Shown here piece by piece: positions 22,675-35,600 of a DNA stretch of 64,000 nucleotides (positions are counted from its first letter, which is position 1; every line of letters starts with the position of its first letter). The notes beneath the pieces are model-generated. The model saw nothing but the letters and a program-made list of their open reading frames with translations, made no database searches and was not told the origin of the DNA. The translations under genes and the position numbers were made by a program. This DNA is from Pachypanchax playfairii (lineage: Eukaryota; Chordata; Actinopteri; Cyprinodontiformes; Aplocheilidae), in the NCBI GenBank assembly GCA_006937955.1, contig SSNP01000081.1, forward strand, positions 827,666-891,665, written 5' to 3'.

Positions 22675-25600
22675 GTTTCTGCTTTGTGTTTGTTCAACTT
22701 ATTCCTCGTTGCGTCCTGTGAACCTTGTTCACCAAGTCAGTTTAAAGGTCAGGATTTTATTAGATGTACAGTTTAGATAAAGCTTCCTCTTCTGTGGAGT
22801 AACAATAAAACCCACTTCCCTCTCTGTTCCAGATGTTTACTGCTAGCTTCACAAATTTTCATGTAATATTTGTCACTCAAAGTAGACAAAAAATTTATAT
22901 ATAAAGACACTTTTTTGTAGTAAGGTTTCATTTATCACACTAAATACAGGCAATTTGGGAAAATTTATTTTTTGAGTTTGTAGAACTGAACCCCGATGTG
23001 CACAGCAAATATACCCCAAACATTTTATAAGTCAACTTAAACCTTCCTTTGCATATTCTTTTTTTATTATTTTGTCTACAGATGGACTGTCTCTTTACAT
23101 GTTGGAGGACCTAAACTTTCTCATCGCTTCATGTATTTGATTCATCAGTACATTAACAAATAAAAGCAAGACTATGCTGATCAATCCCACTTTGAAATGA
23201 AAAGTTATTTTTATTTACCTTTTTGTAAATTTACATTTCAATTTGTGTTAATATTCATTTGTAATCCAGTTCGAGGTAAAGCTCATATATGTCCATGATG
23301 TTCGTAGCTCCTGAATTAATCACAGATTCTTTCAAGTTTCGGTGTAAAGCTCTAGTTTTTATGTACACAAACTTGAGAAAGTGAAAAACTCTTAATTATT
23401 ACTCTTTTCTTTCAGTTTGACTTCTGGCTCTTTGGTCCTTACTGCATCACACAGAACTATGTGTTTTAGGAAGTTTAGGAGGAAACTTGTAGAATTGCAA
23501 GAAACAGCTTGAAGTTAATGTGTTAAAAGGAAGAAAAGAAAAACTTTCTAGTTCTTTAATGAGACTAAAGTACAGCTTTATGGTGAGCAGGTATTTAATC
23601 TTTAACTATTTTCAGCAGATGGGAGGAGGTTGGTGGAAGAGTAGTGAGAGATGAGTCTGTCGGCTTCTCTCCATCCAGTCAGAAGAGCTCCATGGACGGT
23701 GGAGTAATAGCAGGGATGAGTCGCTTCTCCAGCAAATAACACCTGCAAGGTCTAATTCATATCCACACAGATTATATTTTTCATTTTGCATGCATAATCT
23801 AAATATGTGTTTTAATGTAAATAAACTAAAAAAAAGATCTATGCACCTGTGAGTGTTTTCCCCTTTTAGTCAGCGGCTCCATCATATTCTTGAGGTCCTG
23901 TGCTGAACATCCTGTTGCTGGGTGACTGTAAGATCCTAAAGTCCAGGGATCATGAAACCAGCGAGTGCACACAGTTCTCTTTGGTGTGATGGTGCAGTCA
24001 CCTAAAAGGAAGCAGTTATATTAAAACAAACATCCCGGGTTTACACATGCTACAAAACTGAGAATTTACACTTCACATATGAATGTTGTGAAAAACAAAA
24101 GAAACAGTGTTTATTTCTGTAGTAGAAACCGCTGCCTCTGTATGTCAATAAAACTTTAGACTGATGGGGAAATTTGATTAAAAGTCTATTTCTGTATTAT
24201 GTAGAATCTGTGTTGCAAAGCTAGTGTAAATATTTCATACTTCTGAAGCTCTCAGTCTGTTGGATTTGATGTGAAACACACCTGTGAAGGTGTGAATGAG
24301 CTCCATGATAGAACGCCTGATTTCCTCTTCAGGAAGTGTCTCCATGTATTCAGCTTCGTGCCCAGAAATCCACCCGCAAAGAACATGGTTGCCACTGAGA
24401 GGTTTATAATCACAGAACAGGTGACAACTTTACTTTCTCAATTATTTAATTTATATGGGAACTTTTTTTTTAGATAGAACTACTATAAGTGTCTGACCTT
24501 TCAGATGGTTTGAGCACAGTGAACGATGACACCTTCCTTATCCAGTTTTTGGTTAGATCTGACACCTGGTCTGAAATATTGTCCTAGAAACATAAAAGTG
24601 TGTCTTATTTTAAAATAAAAGTTTCTTCTGATTCACAAAACTTATTAAATTATGTGCGGATATGTTGGCAAGAAAACATTTTAAATTCTCTTTTTTTTTG
24701 TTTGTTTCCAATTAAATCTGATAAAATTAAGTTATTTTTCTCTCTAACACAGAAATTCATGACAAAAATCTAAACTAGTGAAATATTCATGTTATTGAAA
24801 AGTTTATCTATAGACATGCTCCAAATATATTCCCTTGACCCAAAGCAGGACCACCAACCTCATCAGTCCACACCAGATAGATGATCTCACAGTCTGGATC
24901 CCACCAAGGAGAATCAAACTCCACATGGATCTTATCACATGTTCCAAATCCTAGTTTGTGAATGGAATGCAGCTTTTGAGATGGAAGGGGAGGAAAGAAC
25001 AAGGTGGAGTGATGCTTCTTCAGGTATCCTAGTGAAAAAACAAACAAACAAACAAACAAACAAAAAGTTTTAAGGAGCTCAGAGTTGAGCACAAAAGCTT
25101 TTTAGCCCTTTACAAAATAGCTGTTCAGCTGGATAAAGAAGTGGGTGAAAGGATCATGTAAAACCATCACAGAACAATTTAGTGCATTTCTATAACTTAT
25201 GCCTTAATGTAATGATGGCTCATTTAACAAGTGTTAAAATTATATATATTTGTGGGAAGAACAACATAAAAACAAACCATAAATAAATAAATCCTCCTCC
25301 ATGAATTACAATGAAATATAAACTTACCCAGAGACACAGTAACAATAACATGATCAGCAGTGATCTTCTCCCCATCTTCACACTCCACCATCACTGGAGT
25401 TTCTTCTCTCTCTTTGTTGTTCCAGTGAACACAGCGGACGGGTCGATTGTAGGTCACTGAGTCAGCTGGGAGCTCTGACATCAAGTTGTTGATTAGACCT
25501 TCAAAACCACTGAAACAAAAGCTGCAAGTCACCAAACTCAGTTCCACAAACAAAACTCACAGAGAAGAAATTCAAATGCAAATAGAAATGTGTATCTGAA

Positions 25601-25830
25601 GTGATGGAGTGCAAACCTTGGGAATACACAGTCCACTCCTTTTATACTCTCATACATAGAAAACCCAACTAAGTCCAACGCATACATTGAGTGTGTTGCA
25701 CTTGAACAGCACTCCTCCTTTAGCATGGTATTAATGACACCAAGCAGCAGCTGCCTGGTGTTCTTATCTTTACCTTTCCACCTTTTTGCTGCTCGTCTTT
25801 GTACCTACACAACAGCAAAACACAATAAAA
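21861..25830. repeat. 3,970-bp duplicated block, right copy
   Basis: It begins at the base that equals 17881 and ends at the base that equals 21850. Beyond 25830 the sequence continues uniquely into paox D intron 3. It contains copies of paox B exons 3 (part)-1, the spacer, and the only linked exons 10-4 of copy D. Confidence 0.9.
22675..23601. other. Spacer, false duplicate of 18695-19621
   Basis: Identical to the spacer upstream of paox B, offset 3980; see the duplicated block. No gene. Confidence 0.85.
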
Positions 25831-27154
25831 TGATACACAAAGCATCTGTTTTATTCTGTTTGCACAATGAATGAGAAAACAAACACACACACACACACAC
25901 ACAGTCTTGGTTATAGGAAAAAAAGCACCTTTGATCTAATGAAATCTCCAACACTGGGCCAAGATCTTTGTTTGTGATTCTTAGACAGTGGAGTGTTGTC
26001 TATGAGTTCATGAAACAACTCCAGAGCAGGTTCCACACGTTCAGCACTAACCCTCTGACCTGATAAACATAATAGTCATCAGGTTGACAGTTTTCTGCAC
26101 AGTAAATAACAGAATCCTGGACAAGGGCCTTGTTTGATATGATATAATGAGGGGGTCAATGCAAGGCCCGAAGGGCCGAAGCACTAGCGGCCGGGGGTCT
26201 GGGGGCTGCTTAAGGCCCACAGAAGCCAACGACTTAAAGATGGCCAGAGACGATTTTTGAAGCATGTCTGACTGCATATTTCATGATATATTTGACTCAC
26301 TAGCAGAGGATTTTTATAAGAAACTAGCGAATTTCCACTTTTTACTTTGTTTAGTTCAGCAAAAGATTGGGGGGGACAAAGCACATTCTGTCCCCCCCTC
26401 TCAAAAACATGGGGGGGACATGTCCCCTCTGTCCCCCCTGCAAACAAGGCCCATGATCCTGGTAATAAAGTGAAATAGTTTTTCTCACCTGAACTGATGA
26501 ACCAGTTGGGAACCAGGGGAGGATATTCAGCAACATCCACAGCCTGGTTTTCGGGGGTGAGGGCTTTGGGATCCAGGAGGTTAAAATCTCGAGCCAGACA
26601 AAACACTGGATTCTCCTCAGATGGACCGTGGATAAAAGCTGCACCGATTTCTATCATGGTTTTACCTACAAATAAAAAGAAAAAATATATACTGTACGTA
26701 TATTTTTTTGTACATTATCCCTTGTGCTTTAAATTTCTTCGGATGCCTTTGAACATCTTGCACATGCAAACATTGAAACTAAACCGCTGGATATTTTCAA
26801 CAGAACAAATGATAAAAAAATAACAAAAAAAACAAACTAAAGGTTGTGATCCTGATTTCAGTTTTGATGCTTTTCAGATGTTTCATTTAATCCATCTTCA
26901 AATCACAAAGCATTACTTCAGTTTTAGGAGTTATATTTTGAAACTGGCTGGAAGTGAAACTACAGATTATCATTAGAATAAAGTGTGCTTGACTGCTCAC
27001 CCAGTCTTCCGGTTTTAATTCGTCCTCCACTCCTTTCAGTCGCTTCCAGTATCCTCACATTCTGAAATCCAGCTTTCAGCAGTGTTTGTGCTGCCGCAAT
27101 CCCAGAAATCCCGCAGCCTATAATCACAATTTTTGCGTCTTTACCTTGAGCCAT
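23602..27154 (-). CDS. paox: N1-acetylpolyamine oxidase-like, copy D, without PTS1
   Basis: Ten exons: 27001-27154, 26489-26665, 25929-26059, 25617-25804, 25328-25509, 24859-25028, 24498-24583, 24282-24394, 23847-24001, 23602-23751. They total 1506 nt (501 aa). It is a very close paralogue of copy B. Visible differences are AAQTLLKAGF for AAQKLRKAGF in exon 1, LARDF for LAQDF and VPNWF for VPTWF in exon 2, a final Lys instead of Glu in exon 3, VQRRAAKRWKGK for VRRRAAKRWQGK in exon 4, and FFPPLP for FSPPLP in exon 6. Exons 5 and 10 look the same in translation. It also ends ENS without a PTS1. Intron 2 carries a 335-bp hAT-like insertion absent from copy B. The frame is open throughout and splice sites are canonical, so it is probably functional. 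Confidence 0.9.
26121..26455. mobile_element. hAT-like MITE in paox D intron 2
   Basis: The 335-bp insertion is absent from the corresponding intron of copy B. The 7-bp direct repeat ATCCTGG flanks it at 26114-26120 and 26456-26462. Near the ends are the inverted repeats GGGCCTTGTTTG (26125-26136) and CAAACAAGGCCC (26441-26452). The right part is rich in G and C runs (GGGGGGGACA, GTCCCCCC). No coding capacity. Confidence 0.75.
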
Positions 27155-27385
27155 GTTTCTGCTTTGTGTTTGTTCAACTTATTTCTTGTTGCGTCCTGTG
27201 AACCTTGTTCACCAACTTAGTGTAGATAAAGCTTTTTCTGTACAGTAACTACAGTCAAACGTAAAAGGAACTTCAGTCTCTGTTCCAGATGTTTACCGCT
27301 GGCTTCACAAGTGTTAACGTCATTTTTTTCTGTGACTCAAATTAGAAAAAAATATATATGTATAAAGACACTTTTTGTAGTAAAG

Positions 27386-27955
27386 CGACTGCGTTTACAT
27401 GCAGCCAACAACCCGTTCAAAACCGGAATATTAGCAATAACCCGGTAACGCACGGCCATGTAAACACTAGCAAGACCCGTATACGCTCGGGGCAACTCTT
27501 TTTTAACACGAATATTTGGTCATGTAAACGCGTATCGGCATATCCCCATCAAAAGGAACATAAATATGTGTTTTGCGCATGTTCTATTCACAAGGAATCA
27601 TGGTCTTTTGAGTAGAGGAACTTCCTGTATGTGCCGTCTGGCGCATACAAAAACCCACGTGTAATAACCGGAGGTAGAGGTAAACATGGCGAGACGCAGC
27701 ACGGCATCATACTTGTGGAGTGAGGAGGAAACCAATTTCTTGTGTTGTGAAAAGCATGAATATAATGTATTTTGTTCACACGGAACCATTTCAAGTTTCT
27801 TCAGCTTTCTGCTGAGCGTGCAGGTGGAGGAAGAACCAGATGAAGACAAGAACGTCACAGAGAGAAACTGTTCACCAGTCTTCTGCCATGTTTCTAGGAT
27901 TCTGTGTTTTCATTTATTTTCAGGATATTTTATATATATTGTGTTAATATAAAAT
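27386..27955 (+). mobile_element. Harbinger-like remnant with Myb/SANT-like start
   Basis: Homology to the paox B upstream region ends at about 27385. An inverted pair follows: GCGTTTACATG at 27391-27401 and CATGTAAACGC at 27521-27531. At 27686 a reading begins MARRSTASYLWSEEETNFL, which resembles the start of the Myb/SANT-like protein carried by PIF/Harbinger transposons, but it then degenerates. A similar ACGTTTACATGCAGCC end occurs at 55915. The right boundary is not defined. Confidence 0.45.
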
Positions 27956-29300
27956 ATTATATATTCTATATATATATATTTTACCGGTTTTTATTGTTTT
28001 TATTTATTTTATTGTATCGTTATTATTATTATCTGTGTATTATGTTTAGTGTATTTCACTGTCCTCTGGTGGCCTAGTGTTTGGCTCCATCTTGTGGTCA
28101 TGTCTAGTTATTTTTTTTTTCATTCCCCTCAGTGTTTCATTTTCACTCGTCTTCCTCATTGCTTTGTCTCTCCATCATTGCCCTGTTCTCTCTGAGCCCC
28201 CCCCCCCACCTTGTTCTCAGTTTGTCATGTTTATTTATTTAATCTGATTGGTGTTATGTTAACCTATGACTCATGCTCCACTTCCTCGTTTAGCTTCATG
28301 ACTCTCACCTGGTTCTACCTAATTATCTCTGATGGTGTTCACTTGTGTTCATTAGTAAATCTTCTCTGTTCAGTCGTCAGTTCGTTGTCCGATCCTTCTA
28401 CTTGTGTCTCAGTAAGTGAATCTGTTTGGGTTTTGTGTTTGTATTTTCTAGAGAATTATGTTATTTTAAGTCAAGTTAAGTTTTAGTTTGGTCAAGTCAA
28501 GCTTGTTAATCTATTTTTGCGGCCATGTTTTTGTATTTTTTAAAAAAGTTTTCTTTAGTGTTGTTTTCATGTCCTCGAGTCCTGCCTGCGTTTGGGTCCA
28601 TTCCATCACATGTTGTGACATCATCGAGAAAAAAATTTGGTTGTTTTGGTAACAACTGAGCTGAAAATCCCAGAAACACATTAACTATATAGAGAAATTA
28701 AAACAATTTATCCTTTTGGTAAAAAAAAAATACATTAGAAATTATAATCTGTTTGATTTTTGAGATGAAATATATACATTTAAAGGAATATATGTCCTTG
28801 ATGCTGTTTCTGTTTGTGTAACCTGAAAGCTGAGTATCATACAAATTCAGTTTATACACATTAGTTTTAGTAAACAGACGCTCACACTCATTATGTTCCG
28901 CCTAGAACATATTTTCATTTCAGAGACTTTAACGTTCTTGTTATTTTCTCAACAGGGTGACTTATTTTTTCCCGTGGTTAAATAACATATTGCACTGTAT
29001 GTGTAAATATGTGTGATATTGTTACTATCATAACAATCAAATGTGAACACAGGTCACCTGACTGAACATCCATCAAATACTGAAAACTTTCCATAATGTT
29101 AAACTGTGGGAAAAAGGAACTGGCCTCCTCTCTCAGGATGCCTCTATTGTGCAATTGTTACACACACACACACACATACACAAAATTCATGGGAATGACC
29201 TGGCAAACAGGGTTGCTCCCCTCAAAAAATCAAAAGCTAATCAGTGTTCTATTAGTGGAAGTAGTGGAAACCATAAAAAATTCATTTTTTTGTGGGAAAT
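27956..29300. other. Non-coding stretch, low complexity
   Basis: AT-rich sequence with TA repeats near 27960-28040, a C run at about 28198-28208 and a CA microsatellite at about 29160-29177. No coding exon is recognised between paox D and the rassf4 3' end. Confidence 0.5.
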
Positions 29301-29336
29301 GGGCCGAGATCTTGGAACAGTAGAGCATAAAGATTA

Positions 29337-29342
29337 TTTATT
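29337..29342 (-). promoter_or_regulatory. Possible rassf4 polyadenylation signal
   Basis: TTTATT on the plus strand reads AATAAA on the rassf4 strand, about 300 bases after the stop codon. It is a plausible 3' end but not unique in this AT-rich sequence. A GT repeat lies directly after the stop in the mRNA sense (29617-29633). Confidence 0.35.
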
Positions 29343-29633
29343 AGATTTTAAGTTTCAAGTCAAGGTTCAAAACATCTTGTATAAATAATATGTGCAGCTA
29401 GAATTGTTATACAAAAGTTTTTATATTAACAGATACAAAAACTTTGAACATATAACAAGGACAGAAACTACAAAAGATCACGTGAGACAGGAAGTTCTAA
29501 AAAGTACGTAGCAAAAAGAAGCACTTGTTCAACTTTACATTCATTTCAATATTAGGAAATGTTTCCACAATAAATCACCAATCATTAGTGTTACACCCAC
29601 CCTCCCTTTCCTTTCACACACACACACACACAC

Positions 29634-32600
29634 TCATACTTGGTCACTGGTTTGGTCTCTGTCTTCTAGCTGGTGGAGAATCATGGATTTGAGAGCGCTG
29701 TACCTAAAGGTGTGAAAAACAAATACGCTGTCACATGCCTGACAAAAATACATACAAACACATGTTTTTTTTGTTTATTTTTTTAAATTTTGTATTTAGC
29801 GTGTACTTCTAATGGCATGAATAACTGATTTAAACTTAAAGAGGCCCTTCCATTAAGAACGGTTTTTCTGAGGTTTCTGTTGAATATTTTAGCTCCACAG
29901 GTGTTCTTACCTTCATAGTGGGTGTGAAAACAGGTCAACAACTTCTCTTTCAGTTTTTATCTCTCAAACTACGCAGGTGGCGATAAAACCCGAGTTCTCC
30001 CAAGTCCGAATGGCCTGTATCTGTTTCATCACAACTCCTTTGTTTGTTAGTATTCGGCAGCTCCCGCAGTTGAAACCACGCCTAGCATGCTGCTGGCTAA
30101 AAGCTGTTAGCATAAGACGTAGCGAACAGGAAGACACAACGTCTGACGTTGCCATGCGCAGCAGGGCAGGAAACAGTATACCTTGCTCTGATAGGCTAGT
30201 TTGTTAGCCAATCAGAGTCCAGCAAATTCGAATAATGAATATGAACGAGCTGCTGCTCGAGGCCTGACGGAAGGAGCCGAAACCACCCGAATTTTAATGC
30301 AGACAGATTGAAAGGTCTGTTAATCAGTGTTTCCTGACGTTTTTTAGATATAAAATGTTTCATATTACTGGTTAATACTTAAGAAATAACCACAAAGTCC
30401 TGAAATTTGTATGAAATGGCCTCTTTAAAGAATACCTCAACCTACACTGGAGTCTCAGGAAAACCTGTGGTGAGTGTCTCTGACATGCGATTTTTAAGTG
30501 TTATTTCCCAACTTCATATCAATCAATATTAAGTTTGTGCTCAGTCACCAGTTTTCCACATAAACCAGAATACACAGATTTCCATTAATAAAGTCTAATA
30601 TATGCATATTTATGAAGTTTAACTGCACAATTTTGAGAGACACACATTTACTGAAACTGACAAACTAAGAATGAGAGATGTAAACAAAGTGATTTCTATA
30701 AAAGAAAATGGAGAATCAGATCAATAATCTGTCGTTTCTGACGGTTCGTTTCATTCTGAATGAGAAATTGACTCAGGAGAGACAATATGAGTGAATATGA
30801 ACGAGTTTTGGACACACAGCCGTATGTGTTTAAGTTGAATTCAGTTCCACCAGCTTCAAGGAAGCTGTGTTGCTACAACCACCTGCTATACAGTGTTTCA
30901 CCATTTTATCAATGAAAACACAAGCTCAGAAATACTTTTCAATGTTTATTTAAGATGTAAAAAAAAAAAAAAAAAAAAAAAAGAACTATTTTTGTACTTT
31001 TCATCACTTCTGCTTTCAAAATTGAGGCTCTCCCGAATCTCAAAAATATTCACACTTACCATAGAAGTTTCCAACAACCTAAATTTGCACCATGATTCAT
31101 TAAACAAAGTTAGGATGTTTTATTGAGACCTGAGCATGTCAGAGACACTTTGAAGCTGCTTACACAAGCTTTCAAACAGAGACTGAAACACTGTCCTCAC
31201 TGAAGGTCAAATTTTAATCCAAAAATCTAGCAGGAGACACACATATTAGCTTCACATTATTAAATGAAGTAGTTTATTGAGTTATTTTGATGAACAAAGA
31301 GACTTTTGACTTACTTTTTTGTCAGTTTGGTTATTTCTCGCTCTTCTTCCTCTTTAAGTTTCATTACAAAGCTGTCCAAAACAGGGATCTCAAATTTTAT
31401 ATATTGGGCCACCTAAAGAGAGAAAAAAAACACCATAAGATACTTTTTAATATTTAACTGGAAGTTTAATTTTAGTTTTTTGGAAATGGAGACCTCTAAA
31501 CCTGCTGATATGAATAATTTAACCATCTTGTTTTATTAATAACACTCAACAAGGTTATAACAGACATTCAGTCATCTCAGTCTATTGTTGCATCCGTCCC
31601 AAAACAGGAAATCTTTCCTCAGCCTCCTAAATTTAACCCAGTTGTTTATCATTGGTCCATTGTGTTGTTATGCACCAACTCTCTGCAGAAAACTATTTAA
31701 AAAATATTTTAAAAATAATTGTTTAGGATAAACAAGGTGAAGTAACCGTGATAGCTGCACCATGAGAATTTGACTCACATCATACGTAACCTCCTCTCCA
31801 AGGTCGGTCTCCATGATGAAGATCTTGGAGATCTTCTCACACGGACCGTAAAGCACACGGGTCACCAGCGGACGTTCATCATCTTTCAGTCGGGTTCTTT
31901 CTGTGACGTCAAAGACAGAGAGGAAAACTGTTAAAAAACAAACACAAAGTATTTTAATTGACAAAACCAGAATAAAAGCTAAGACTCACCTCCAGACTCA
32001 TGTACCATATAAAGAACAAACTCTTCAGCTTTATTCTCCACCTTAAATAACAACAAATCCAACATGTTTTATGTTTGAAGTTTAGATAAAACATCACAGG
32101 GGTGAGATCAGTATCACACGCTCACCCTAAACTTGTGTAGCAGCAGGCTGAGGACTTGTCCTGTTGTCATGGAGCTGTTAACGCGCACGTTAGTGACAGA
32201 ACCGTAAGCTGGAGTAAATACTGACGTCTTAAAGAGGAAAGGAAAGAAATAACAGATAAATGAATGATTGTGTCTTTGTAAGGTACATTGTGTTTCAGTA
32301 CAGAGTTATTAGTACACTCATAAAGTTGAGTGTGTACTCATGGACTCGAACGCCGCGGACATTTTGACCAGGAAATCCCTTTTTTCTGCAGCTGGAATCC
32401 ATTCAACATCAATATTTACACATGCTGCATCAAGCAGAAGCCAATGGAGGAGCTCAGTGTGTCACTAATAAAATCAACCCACTTCAGGCTATTGTGAAGC
32501 TGAGTACAAGTACAGTCAGAGGAAACCACTCCCCCTCTGCACCTGATGAAATATCAACAACGGGATACATTAAAAGGGAATGTGTGTTCTGTTTGTTGTA

Positions 32601-35600
32601 CCTTGTGGTTGTAAAAGTGGCCGTTGATTGAGAACCTGTGAATGCGCAAGCGCTGCAGATCTCTGGCAGAGTGTGTGTATGACCTCCTCTGAACCCGCAT
32701 GAAGGAAGCGTCGCTCCTGGTTCTCAGCAGCTGCGGGGAGTCTTCTTCCTCCTGGACACCCATCTCACCACCTCAGGGATACATATAAACAAGAGCACAC
32801 CTCTATTCAATCAGAAATCAGGTGTAATCTCTCCCTTTGTTCAAAAAAGACACTTTTCATTTGAAAAACATTTTCATTACTAAAACTATTTACTGAATCT
32901 AAAAAAAACTATAAACTCACCAACAATTTCAAAATATATTTTATTTGCGTCATAATTTAAATATGGATGCCAATAATCAGTTAATACAAATTCACTGTAT
33001 CCTAAAAATTCTTTTTAGCTATAATTGAAATGAATGATTGTGGATTGTTGTTCATTAAGGTTTGCGCTGCGTTCCCTTGAGCTCAGAAGTCGTAACTTGG
33101 ATCTGAGTCAGAAAATCAGCTAATCCATTATTATTGGGGGTGTTACTGTTGGTTTTTCTTGCTTGGAACGTATACTTTCCCACTTCTGACTACAAATAGA
33201 ACACACCATTACCTGAGCAGGTACAATTCAATGATTCTATTTGTACAGACTTTTATTATAGAGTTGATGCACTTTAGAGGTGTCTTCATCAAGCTGCCGG
33301 CGACAAATAAACCCGCATAAACACTCTGTGAAATAAAAGGCAAATCTGCACAAATAAAATTTGCTCACTTGTTTTTCAGTGGTTAAAAAGAGAGCAAATG
33401 ACTAAACCGCTCACTGAAGTCACACTCAGGCCGTAGCTAAACAGACTAACTCTGGTTATTTATAGCGTTGGTGATCTGATTATCACAAACGTGAGCCAAC
33501 CTTTCCACAAAATGCGCTGAATGAAGCACCTGTTGAGGTGTAATCTCTTGCACATTGGGACCGTGTAATCCACATTAATCTGGCAGGTGTATGGGTATGT
33601 GAGGATGACGGCACGTGTTTATGCTCACCAGCTGGTTGAGATTCTTTGCACGAGGAGTTATTGTTGGACTCTGCTGATGACGGGTTTGCTGAAGAAGATT
33701 TATCGTTACTAAAGAAGGAAAGTAGAGGAGAGATGTGGTTGTTTTGTTTTAACTGTTCTTATATTTAATTCAGATATTTTCTTGATGAATATAAAAATGA
33801 AGTTTGTTACAGTAAAAGCTTTGGGCTTTTAAATCATTTTATAGTTTGTTTATTTTTAACATGTAAATTTTATCTAATAAATGATCAAGGCTTGGTTAAA
33901 CGTTCTTAGTGTGTTAATAAAAGACTCATTCTGTATTATGAGTCTGATGAGGATGACATTATCATACCTGCTGAGTCTAAATCTCTCATTGCCATCAAAC
34001 ATCTGAAGTCTTATTGGCCGCCGAAGACCCCAGTAGATGTTCAGCAGCCCCTCGACAATAAGCTCTCCATCCTCCTACACAAAACGAAACACACAAAACA
34101 ATAATAATCAGCAGTCGCGCTCTGAGAGGATTTCCTGCTGGCTGTTTGTAACTGAGGATCAGTATCAGGTGTACGTGCAGGAACAGTCGCGTACAGCTGG
34201 ACGGTGAACCCTCGAAGCTTGGAGAAGGCTAGTCAGGTTTAACCCAACCCCTTTTTTCCACAGTACGAGGGTGAAGTCATGTCGCAGAAGGCCAAAGAAA
34301 AAAGAAAACAGAGCTGTGACTGTTGTGGGTCACGTAGACGAAAAAGGGAGGCGTTTGATTTCGTTAAAATTTTTGGGAAAGTCTAAATTTGGAAGAAAAA
34401 TTTGCCGTGTCGAACGTGGTCTGAGTGAGGAGAAGAGAAAAACAGTCACAAATAAATGTTTAAGGATACTCAAAAAGTAAATGTAAGAGTAATACTATAT
34501 TTAACATCTTGACCTGAATGAAAGCATCCTGTCTATTTATACCCGTTTTACATTTAAATTTGTAATAAAAAGATAAATAACTACAAACATGAAGGTTGTA
34601 ATTCCTGGTTGTCATATTAAGTAGATCTAAAACAACTTGTTAAATAACCATCATAAATAAGTCAACAGCCTGCAGAACAATACAAGCCTTTGAAGACAGA
34701 GTTTAGTGACGAAAATCATCTGAGATTTAATCATCAAAGAAAGTTGAAAAAGTCAGTATGATCTGATGATGCAAGATTAAAGTTAGAGCTCACCCTGTAG
34801 GCTAAAATTTAAGTAAACAATGAAAACAGTCGAATCATAAAGATGTGTCATACTTAAATGTTTGATATATTCACTGGAAACTTTTAAAAGATTCGATTAA
34901 ATAAAAAAACATCCTGTTTTATTAACAACATTCTGTCTGAGATTCATTTATCCGAGATTTGATTTACACAGTTTAGAGTTAAATTACACCATTCTTCAAT
35001 CCAATAAGTCCAATAAAAATATAAGAAAGTAAAACAAACAAGAATATTTATTAAAACTAATAAAAAGTCAAATATAATAAAATCTTAAAGTATTTGTAAA
35101 CAAGAAGGCCATGAACTCTAGTCATGGAACATGTGACTGTCTGTGAACACATGATGATCTCAGCTTGATTAACTCACCACATGATTTTACATGATGTGTT
35201 TATAAAACAGTCCGTCACTTCACTACAGTTTAGTTTTTAAATTTACACAGATTATTTAATTTTTGTGAACATTGTAGTTGTAATTGACCCATTTTTAATT
35301 TCACTGCTCATGGTTTTATAACAAAAACAAAAATTTGCACTTTAATTTGTTATTTTAATCATTCTTAGACTGATCACGATAACATTTTTAAAGAAAAGTA
35401 AATAATAAGAACAAAGAAAAGTTATCTGGTCATTCCTACAAGGTTTCATTGTTTCTGGAACATAAACATTCAACACAGCTGCGCCGCTGGACTCTGCTCA
35501 CCCGCCGCTCCGGAGTTTCCTGAGTATGTATGAACACGCCCTCGAACCATCTCACACTGATTCACACAGGCGCAAGGAAGGTCAACAGAGCTATTTTTGG

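Larger units (their letters stand above)
34075..35590. other. rassf4 intron 2, part upstream of depp1
   Basis: AT-rich intronic sequence. Two perfect GTAAACAA octamers are noted separately. A basic open stretch at 34271-34480 (starting MKSCRRRPKKKEN) has no splice support and is probably chance. Confidence 0.5.

Noticed and set aside
34271..34480. Small basic protein in rassf4 intron 2
   Set aside because: No promoter, splice or conserved motif; a lysine-rich reading is expected by chance in A-rich DNA.
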